Shown: in pieces, positions 1 to 5,010 of the stretch | Layout of the letters: the number at the start of each line of letters is the position of its first letter | Numbering within the stretch: position 1 is the first letter of the stretch | DNA from: Pseudomonadota bacterium | Lineage (GTDB): Bacteria; Myxococcota_A; Polyangia; Polyangiales; Polyangiaceae | NCBI GenBank assembly: GCA_023411445.1 | Contig: JAEYOT010000652.1 | Coordinates: forward strand, 1-5,010 | Direction of reading: 5' to 3' | Length of the DNA: 5,010 nucleotides | Notes under the pieces: model-generated | Databases searched by the model: none | Seen by the model: only the letters and a program-made list of their open reading frames with translations | Told to the model about the DNA's origin: nothing | Program-made: the position numbers and the translations under genes

Positions 1-467
1 GACTTGGTCAGCAGCCACACGAGCGGCCGCGCGATGCCGGCGATGAAGTTCAGAGTCGGCGCGATCAGCAGCGCGTAGCGCTCGGAGTGGCGGAGCGCGA
101 GCGACTTCGGTACCAGCTCGCCGAACACCAGCGAGAGATAGGAGACGAGAACGACGACCACGCCCAGCGCGGCCAGCTCAGCGTGCTGGCCCGCCACCGG
201 CCGCAGCACGGGCTCGAGGTGACGGGCGAAAGTAGCGCCGCCGAAGGCCCCCGCGGCGGCGCTCGCCACCGTGATCACGATCTGCACCGTCGCCAGGAAG
301 CGCTCGGGTTTCGCGCGCAGCGCTGCCAGCACGCGCGCTCCGGCGCGCCCCTGGTCCACCAGCTGCCGAAGCCGCAGGCGGTCGACGCCCACGATGGCGA
401 TCTCCGCGCCCGCGAACAGCCCGTTCACGACGACCAACGCCAAGATCAGCCCCAGCTCGACGAGCAT
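1..467 (-). CDS. CNNM/CorC-type (DUF21) membrane protein, N-terminal part, cut by window edge
   Basis: The visible 155 residues match the CNNM transmembrane domain (DUF21) found in CorC/TlyC 'hemolysin-like' proteins, which handle Mg2+ or Co2+ efflux in the inner membrane. Seen in the sequence: helix 1 (residues 4-28) contains VVNGLFAGAE, followed by a basic stretch with RLRLRQL (30-36). A second hydrophobic segment follows KPERFLATVQI (about 58-80), and a third (97-116) leads into GELVPKSLAL (116-125), the hallmark DUF21 motif. Family members usually continue with paired CBS domains and a CorC_HlyC domain; those would lie off the left edge. The ATG at 467 puts helix 1 at the N-terminus as in the family. 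An earlier ATG on this strand is in another frame, and no clear ribosome site is visible. The gene is transcribed divergently from the channel gene. The family call is firm. The substrate is unknown, and these proteins are often misnamed hemolysins. Confidence 0.9.
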   Translation of the reverse strand, partial: MLVELGLILALVVVNGLFAGAEIAIVGVDRLRLRQLVDQGRAGARVLAALRAKPERFLATVQIVITVASAAAGAFGGATFARHLEPVLRPVAGQHAELAALGVVVVLVSYLSLVFGELVPKSLALRHSERYALLIAPTLNFIAGIARPLVWLLTK

Positions 468-608
468 GCGCCCAAAATGGCATGGGCGGGCCGTCAGACG
501 CGACTGCTTCGCCGTTTCTTGCCTAGTTCTGAAGGCTTGCTCGCTAAGCCCGGCCCTTGCTCGATCCAGTTGACGCCGCGATTGGCGCGTGGTTCCGGCT
601 GTCGCTCG
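468..608. other. Divergent intergenic region between the CNNM-type and channel genes
   Basis: This 141-bp gap must hold the 5' signals of both divergent genes. No convincing sigma70-like promoter could be read on either strand. TTGCCT at 519-524 is the best -35-like string on the plus strand, but nothing like TATAAT follows at 16-18 bp. No purine-rich ribosome site precedes the ATG at 609. The region does hold a short direct repeat (536-563). Part of it lies inside an 11-bp string that recurs in front of the cytochrome gene. Confidence 0.6.
536..563 (+). repeat. 8-bp direct repeat, 20-bp period, upstream of the channel gene
   Basis: CTTGCTCG occurs at 536-543 and again at 556-563, so the copies are 20 bp apart, close to two helical turns. 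They lie 46-73 bp before the channel ATG. Same-face spacing of this kind is typical of a binding site for a dimeric or tandem regulator, but the units are short and could be chance. No regulator gene is visible in the window. Confidence 0.3.
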
Positions 609-3071
609 ATGCTCGTCAGCACCTGGGTCGGTCGCCGAATCGTCATCTTGTTACAGCTGCTGGTGGCGGCCTTGTGGCTCACGTGCGCGCGGCCACTCGC
701 AGCGGCGCCCGCCCAGCGTGTGTACGCCGGCGTGTACCTGCACGACGTGGCCAAGTTCGATCAGAAGGACGGCGTCTACGACGTGGACTTCGAGCTGTGG
801 GCGAAGTGGCTCGGTGATTTTACGCCTGAGAACCTGCGCATCGCCAACTCGGCGGAGACCGAGCGCACGCTGCTGGGCGAGGAGGCTGACGGCAAATGGC
901 GCTCGGCGCGCTGGCGGGTGCGCGGCACGCTGCGCGGCGAATTTCCGCTGCAGCGCTTCCCGTTCGACGAGCAGACGCTGGCGGTGGTGCTGGAGCTCCC
1001 GGCGCACGAAGGGGAGCTGGTGCCGGACCTCGCCGGCAGCGGCATGCGCGAGCGCTTCAGCGTGACAGGTTGGCTGTACGAGCCGGTGTTCGTGCCCCGT
1101 ACCGCCAAGGGCACCTACCGCTCGGACTTGGGCAGCGTGGCGCACGAGGGCAAGCCCACTCAGGTCAACCGCGTCGCGTTCGAGGTGAAGGTGCGCCGTC
1201 CTTTGCTGATGGCCGCGACCAAGTTGTTCCTGCCGCTCTTGGTGATCTTGCTCGTCGCGCTGACGGCCCTGATGGTTCACCCGCGCTGGCTGGACGTGCG
1301 CTCGGGCGTGGGCGTCACGGCGCTGCTCGCGTGCTTCGCATTTCAGTTCTCGGTCGCGGACACCATGCCCAGCGTGTCGTACATGACGATCGCGGACACC
1401 TTGTTCTTGGTGGCGTACGCGCTGACGGCGGTGCTCCTGCTCGTCTCGGTGGTGGCGGCCTGGCTGCACGATCGCAACAAGCACCGGACGTGGCAGATCT
1501 TGGACGTCGTCACACTCGCCGTCGTCCCGGTCGTGATTGTGATCGTGATGACGTACGCGGTGCAAGCTCCCGAAGCGAAAGCGCGCGCAGCGGCGCCGCC
1601 ACTCACGGGAGAACGGCCGCCATCGGCGCGCAACGTGGTGCGGATCGGCACCAATCAGCTCGCCAGCGCCAGCGGCGGCATGACGGCGCGGGGCGCGAGC
1701 TGGGGGACGACGCGCACGGAGCTGGACGGGCGGCGCGTCGCGGTGCTGGTCGAGCAAACGCCGTCGATCAGCAACGATTCGTTGCGCTTCCTGGCAGACG
1801 GGAAGCTGGAGGTCACCTGGCGCTTGCGCCCTGGCCTGCTCTGGTCCGACGGCAAGCCGCTCACGGCCGATGACTTGAAGTTCGCGCTGCACGTTTCGCC
1901 CGATCCCCGCATCGTGGACGTCGCGGTGCTGAGCCCGCAGGAGCTGCTCGTGCGCTACCGGGACCGCGTCGCCGTGGCGCTCGAGAGCATCACGCCGCTG
2001 CCGAAGCATGCGCTCGAAGAGGTGTTCAAGCAGGGCGGCTACGACGCCGTGCGCGAGCATCGCCGCTCGAGCGTGCTGCCCTCTACGGGCCCCTACCGGC
2101 TCGTCTCGTTCAAAGCCGACGAGAGCGCGGTGCTGGAGCAAAATCCGCATTTCGCAGGACCGAAGCCCTCCATTGGGCGCGTCGAAATCAAGCGCTACCC
2201 TGATGACGCCGCGCTGGTGCAGGCCTTCGAAGCCGGCCAAATCGACCTGATCATGCCCAACGCGATCTCGCCCGAGACCGCGCAAGCGCTGGCCCAGCGC
2301 CGTCCCGACGCGGTCGAGATCCGCCCCTCGGACGTGCAGACCTTCCTCCACGCCGATCTCACCAATCCGCTGCTCGAGCCGCTGGCAGCCAGGCGCGCCT
2401 TGCTCATGGCCATCGATCGCGAGGGTATCCGCAGCGGCATCTTCGGCGAAGCTGCCCGGGCGTCGCACGTGCCCGTGCCGGGGGCGGAGCCGGAAGGCAC
2501 CGAGATCGTCCCGTTCGACGCGGCGGAGGCCAAGCGTGAGCTCGAGCGCGTGGGTTTGGTGGGCAAGAAGCTCAAGCTGTTCCACGGGCCGTCGCCGGTG
2601 GACGCGGCCATCGCCGAGCGCATCGCGAGCAACCTGGCGGCGGTGGGCGTGACGCTAGAGCGCAGCGAAGAGAAGAAGCTTTCGGATCTATATCGCAAGC
2701 GCAAGCACGGCGGCTTGCTGCTCAGCTCCACCACTGGTGAGCGCGACGCACCGCCAGAGAAGTACTGGAGCTTGCCGCTCGTGGACGGCAAGTTCGATCG
2801 CTCCTTCCGAAACCCTGCGTACGACGACGCCATCGCTGCGCTGGTCGAGCGCGAAGAGCGCGCGCTCTACAGCGAGCGCCGCGAGCAGATTCGAGACCTG
2901 CTGTTCGTACAGTACTCCAAGCGCCTGCCCAGCTTGCCGCTGCTCTTCTTGGCCGATCGCATCGTGGCGGTGCCGGAGCTGCGCGGCTGGCGCGAAGGCA
3001 GCGGGCTCAATTTCGGAACGACGCTGGAGCGCTGGCATTTTCAGGCGCCGCAAGCTTCCGCCGGGCGTTGA
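609..3071 (+). CDS. Pentameric ligand-gated ion channel fused to a family 5 solute-binding domain
   Basis: An 820-residue fusion. Residues 1-36 are a signal peptide (RR, a hydrophobic core at 11-25, then LAAAPA). Residues 38-200 are a Cys-loop receptor-type ligand-binding domain: VDFELWAKW (59-67) on strand beta-2, FPFDEQ (117-122) as the Pro-loop, and VTGW (152-155). The loop cysteines are replaced by Gly110 and Leu124. Four helices follow: M1 204-224 with Pro209, M2 229-250, M3 257-286 after YMT (258-260), M4 296-318. After an Ala/Pro-rich linker (319-340) comes SBP_bac_5 (341-812), with WRLRPGLLWSDGKPLTADD (404-422) and STGPYRL (492-498). The inferred product is a periplasm-facing pentameric channel with a binding-protein lobe on each subunit. 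The start is placed at 609 because it gives a signal peptide; the open frame reaches back to 87, but that part is antisense to the CNNM gene and resembles no protein. The ligand is unknown. Both domain calls are strong; their coupling is inference. Confidence 0.9.
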   Translation: MLVSTWVGRRIVILLQLLVAALWLTCARPLAAAPAQRVYAGVYLHDVAKFDQKDGVYDVDFELWAKWLGDFTPENLRIANSAETERTLLGEEADGKWRSARWRVRGTLRGEFPLQRFPFDEQTLAVVLELPAHEGELVPDLAGSGMRERFSVTGWLYEPVFVPRTAKGTYRSDLGSVAHEGKPTQVNRVAFEVKVRRPLLMAATKLFLPLLVILLVALTALMVHPRWLDVRSGVGVTALLACFAFQFSVADTMPSVSYMTIADTLFLVAYALTAVLLLVSVVAAWLHDRNKHRTWQILDVVTLAVVPVVIVIVMTYAVQAPEAKARAAAPPLTGERPPSARNVVRIGTNQLASASGGMTARGASWGTTRTELDGRRVAVLVEQTPSISNDSLRFLADGKLEVTWRLRPGLLWSDGKPLTADDLKFALHVSPDPRIVDVAVLSPQELLVRYRDRVAVALESITPLPKHALEEVFKQGGYDAVREHRRSSVLPSTGPYRLVSFKADESAVLEQNPHFAGPKPSIGRVEIKRYPDDAALVQAFEAGQIDLIMPNAISPETAQALAQRRPDAVEIRPSDVQTFLHADLTNPLLEPLAARRALLMAIDREGIRSGIFGEAARASHVPVPGAEPEGTEIVPFDAAEAKRELERVGLVGKKLKLFHGPSPVDAAIAERIASNLAAVGVTLERSEEKKLSDLYRKRKHGGLLLSSTTGERDAPPEKYWSLPLVDGKFDRSFRNPAYDDAIAALVEREERALYSERREQIRDLLFVQYSKRLPSLPLLFLADRIVAVPELRGWREGSGLNFGTTLERWHFQAPQASAGR

Positions 3072-3080
3072 GCGCGTGGG

Positions 3081-3109
3081 GTGACGCCCGCCTCGCGACG
3101 TAGTAAAAT
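3081..3109 (+). promoter_or_regulatory. Candidate sigma70-like promoter before the acetyltransferase gene
   Basis: GTGACG (3081-3086, four of six matches to TTGACA) and TAAAAT (3104-3109, five of six matches to TATAAT) are separated by exactly 17 bp. The A/T run stands out in this GC-rich DNA. Transcription would begin near 3116, at or next to the first possible GTG start. The site lies only 10 bp after the channel stop codon, so the acetyltransferase could be expressed separately as well as by read-through. Confidence 0.4.
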
Positions 3110-3115
3110 CGCTCG

Positions 3116-4303
3116 GTGGGCAACGCGGTGGTGGTTGAGGGCTTGAAGTACGGGCGACCTGAGCGCGCTCAGGCGCAGACGTTCGTCACGCTGGCGGGGC
3201 AGACGTTCAGCTTCGATCCAGCGCAGTGGCTCTCGTCGCTGGACGCGCACGGCTGGGACAACATGCGCGCGCTCACGGCCAGTGACGACAGCTTCGTCGC
3301 TGGCCTGGTGCTCCACACCGCGGGGCAGTGGTTCGGTCGCCGCCGCCTGGCCGCCTACGCCGTCTCGGCCGTGGTGGTGGCGCCGCCCTTTCGCGGCGAG
3401 CGCGTGGGTCGCCGGCTGATGCTGGAGGGGCTACGCGAGACGCGCGCGGCGGGCATTCCGCTCAGCGTGCTGTACGCCTCCACGCCAGCGTTTTACCGCA
3501 GCGTCGGCTACGAGCCCGCGGGTGAGCGTCGGTTCTGCCGCGCGCCCATCACCGCCCTGCCGTCCGAGCGCGTTGGCGCTCGCTACGTAGAGCTCGCGCC
3601 CGAGCAGCAAGCAGAGGCGCGCGAGCTGTACCAGCGCTTCGCGCGGGAGCGGAGCGGTCTGTTGGCGCGCACGGACCACTTCTGGCGCAGCCACTTTCAA
3701 CCGTACGATGGCTCGAAGCGCTCTCTGTATCGCATCGACTTCCCGGAGGGGCCGGAGGGCTACGTCTCATTCCAGCACGGCTTTCCAGACAAGACGCTAG
3801 TGGTCGACGACGCGATCGCTACGACGCCGCGCAGCGTGCTCGCGTTGCTCAGCCTGTTTTCCCGCTACCAACCGCAGGCGCAGTGGGTGCGGTTTCCGGA
3901 CGGGGCAGGCGGCCCCTTTCACCAGCTCATCGCCGACTACGGCGCCTGTCCCGACGCCATGGACGACTGGCTGCTGCGCATCACGGACGTCGCGGCGGCG
4001 CTGGCTGGCCGCGGCTACCCACCGCTCGACGCCGTGCTCGAGCTGGAAGTGGTGGACGCCGCGCTGCCGGAGAACGGCGGTCGCTACAAGCTGCGCGTGA
4101 GCGGCGGCGGCGGCATGGTGGAGCGCGGTGGGGCGGGGCGCCTCCGCCTGGACGTGCGCGCGCTCGCGGCCATCTTCAGCGGCTTCAAACACCCGCGTGA
4201 GATGCTGGCAGCCGGGCTGCTCCACGCCGTGAGCGACGACGAGGTGGAGCTGCTCGGGGCCGTTTTCGCGGGCCCGCGCCCCTTCATGCTGGATTCGTTC
4301 TAG
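3116..4303 (+). CDS. Eis-family GNAT N-acetyltransferase
   Basis: 395 residues, close to the roughly 400 typical of Eis ('enhanced intracellular survival') proteins, which move acetyl groups from acetyl-CoA to amines; mycobacterial Eis acetylates aminoglycosides. The N-terminal GNAT domain (about 9-145) has the acetyl-CoA loop VVVAPPFRGERVGRR (86-100), then YASTPAFYRSVGYEPAG (120-136), which matches the family's YxRxGY motif carrying the catalytic tyrosine. A second GNAT-like part follows (about 150-290), ending in WLLRITDVAAALAGRGY (285-301), and then a C-terminal SCP2-like domain (about 300-395). The chain ends in Phe, as in Eis, where the terminal carboxylate acts in catalysis. The first possible start is GTG 3116. 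GTG 3128 is an alternative, with GGTGGG (3115-3120) well placed as its ribosome site. The natural substrate cannot be told. The gene lies 44 bp after the channel gene on the same strand. Confidence 0.88.
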   Translation: MGNAVVVEGLKYGRPERAQAQTFVTLAGQTFSFDPAQWLSSLDAHGWDNMRALTASDDSFVAGLVLHTAGQWFGRRRLAAYAVSAVVVAPPFRGERVGRRLMLEGLRETRAAGIPLSVLYASTPAFYRSVGYEPAGERRFCRAPITALPSERVGARYVELAPEQQAEARELYQRFARERSGLLARTDHFWRSHFQPYDGSKRSLYRIDFPEGPEGYVSFQHGFPDKTLVVDDAIATTPRSVLALLSLFSRYQPQAQWVRFPDGAGGPFHQLIADYGACPDAMDDWLLRITDVAAALAGRGYPPLDAVLELEVVDAALPENGGRYKLRVSGGGGMVERGGAGRLRLDVRALAAIFSGFKHPREMLAAGLLHAVSDDEVELLGAVFAGPRPFMLDSF

Positions 4304-4306
4304 GTA

Positions 4307-4317
4307 GAAGGCTTGCT
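4307..4317 (+). repeat. 11-bp string shared with the channel upstream region (other copy at 531-541)
   Basis: GAAGGCTTGCT occurs here, 28 bp before the cytochrome ATG, and again at 531-541, 67 bp before the channel ATG, in the same orientation. Both copies sit in noncoding gaps. A match this long between two such short gaps is unlikely by chance, but it was found by eye among many possible comparisons. Confidence 0.35.
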
Positions 4318-4322
4318 ACACT
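4314..4322 (+). promoter_or_regulatory. Weak extended -10-like element before the cytochrome gene
   Basis: TGC followed directly by TACACT resembles an extended -10 (TGn plus four of six matches to TATAAT). No -35 is seen at the expected distance; the string there is TTCGTT, inside the end of the acetyltransferase gene. Transcription would begin near 4329, giving a very short leader. Read-through from the upstream gene is equally possible, given the 42-bp gap. Confidence 0.2.
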
Positions 4323-4345
4323 GCCGTCGTGGCACTCCAGCTGAC

Positions 4346-5010
4346 ATGCGCGTATCGCTTCTCCCCGCCGTGACCGCGCTGTTGGCGGCGTGGCTCGGCG
4401 GCTGCGCCGACGAGCCTGCGCCCGCGAAAGCGACGCTCGAGCAGCTCATGGATCCGACCACCTGCCGCAGCTGCCACGAGCAAACTTACGCCGAGTGGGC
4501 GCAGAGCATGCACGCGTACGCCGCGAAAGATCCGGTGTTCATCGCTCAAAACCGCAAGGCCCAAGCGGAGACGAACGGGGAGCTTGGCGACTTCTGCATC
4601 CGCTGCCACGCGCCGCTCGCCACGCAGACCGGCATGAGCCAGGACGGCTTGAACCTCGATGAATTGCCGGACGCGCTGTCCGGCGTGACCTGCTACGTGT
4701 GCCACAGCGTGGCGGAGGTGAGCGGGACGCACAATAACGCGCTGGTGTTGGCGGAGGACGGCGTGCTGCGCGGCGGCGTGCGTCGTCCGGTTGCCAATTC
4801 GTTCCATGATTCTGCGTACTCGCCGCTGCTCGATGGCACATCGCCGGAGGCTTCGGCGCTGTGCGGCGCCTGCCACGACTTGGTCACGCCAGAGGCTCCG
4901 CTGGGGCACGGGCTGGAGCTCGAGCGCACGTTCGCTGAGTGGTCCGAGTCGCTGTTCGCGCCGGCGCAGGCGGAGCGGGCAGACTCCGCGCTCGGGTGCT
5001 CGGCGTGTCA
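4346..5010 (+). CDS. Multiheme c-type cytochrome lipoprotein, N-terminal part, cut by window edge
   Basis: The 221 visible residues begin with a lipoprotein signal: a hydrophobic stretch (4-17) and then LGGC with the lipidated Cys20. Next comes a string of covalent haem sites: CRSCH (40-44), CIRCH (84-88), CYVCH (116-120), CGACH (173-177), and CSAC at 218-221 followed by CA at the very edge, which would complete a fifth CXXCH if the next base is C or T. The first site sits in CRSCHEQTYAEWAQSMHAYA (40-59), a pattern of the cytochrome c554-like multiheme family. Such proteins carry electrons in the periplasm or at the outer membrane; Ala at +2 after the lipid Cys does not signal inner-membrane retention. 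The ATG at 4346 gives the lipoprotein signal, and no strong ribosome site is seen. Redox partner and total haem number are unknown because the 3' part is missing. Confidence 0.9.
   Translation, partial: MRVSLLPAVTALLAAWLGGCADEPAPAKATLEQLMDPTTCRSCHEQTYAEWAQSMHAYAAKDPVFIAQNRKAQAETNGELGDFCIRCHAPLATQTGMSQDGLNLDELPDALSGVTCYVCHSVAEVSGTHNNALVLAEDGVLRGGVRRPVANSFHDSAYSPLLDGTSPEASALCGACHDLVTPEAPLGHGLELERTFAEWSESLFAPAQAERADSALGCSAC

Noticed and set aside
178..483. 101-codon minus-strand frame starting at the ATG just upstream of the CNNM-type start
   Set aside because: It is out of frame with the DUF21 protein and gives an Arg/Ala/Gly-rich string. The true frame starts at 467 and reads off the window edge.
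1563..1628. Possible gene boundary between the channel and the binding domain
   Set aside because: There is no stop, no ribosome site, no in-frame ATG and no signal peptide in the linker, so a single fused chain is the simpler reading.
896..1873. 325-codon plus-strand frame inside the channel gene
   Set aside because: It is an alternative frame of the channel coding sequence with Arg/Ala/Gly-rich content and no motifs.
651..2585. 644-codon open frame on the minus strand across most of the channel-SBP gene
   Set aside because: It is antisense to a gene with clear domain motifs on the plus strand. Its product is dominated by Arg, His, Gln and Ala with no recognisable domain, as expected from the mirror of GC-rich codons.
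3072..3115. Possible terminator between the channel and acetyltransferase genes
   Set aside because: No stable hairpin followed by a T run is visible. The A/T-rich string there fits a -10 element better.
4316..4909. 197-codon minus-strand frame over the cytochrome gene
   Set aside because: The plus strand carries a lipoprotein signal and regularly spaced CXXCH motifs; the minus-strand product is an Arg/His/Ala-rich shadow.

Overview
The window is a GC-rich stretch of bacterial chromosome with compact genes and few AT-rich signals. The mix of genes (a pentameric ligand-gated channel homologue, an Eis-type acetyltransferase and a multiheme c-type cytochrome lipoprotein) fits a Gram-negative with a periplasm, perhaps a myxobacterium or another former deltaproteobacterium. 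That assignment is inference from gene style and GC content; there is no marker gene here.

Layout. Bases 1-467, minus strand: 5' part of a CNNM/CorC-type (DUF21) membrane protein that runs off the left edge. Bases 468-608: a 141-bp divergent intergenic region. Bases 609-3071, plus strand: the main gene, 820 residues, a complete Pro-loop (Cys-loop type) pentameric ligand-gated ion channel followed in the same frame by a whole family 5 extracellular solute-binding domain (SBP_bac_5). Bases 3116-4303, plus strand: a GNAT acetyltransferase of the Eis family, with a possible promoter just upstream. Bases 4346-5010, plus strand: start of a multiheme cytochrome c lipoprotein with four complete CXXCH motifs and a fifth cut by the right edge.

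The standout is the channel-binding-protein fusion. With a signal peptide and four transmembrane helices, the channel's C-terminus should lie in the periplasm, which is where a solute-binding domain must be to meet its ligand. The linker contains no second signal peptide and no likely independent start, so the two modules appear to be made as one chain. The inferred product is a pentameric channel carrying five periplasmic nutrient-sensor domains. The other three genes are recognisable family members with no obvious functional tie to the channel, although the divergent CNNM/CorC neighbour also concerns ion movement across the inner membrane.
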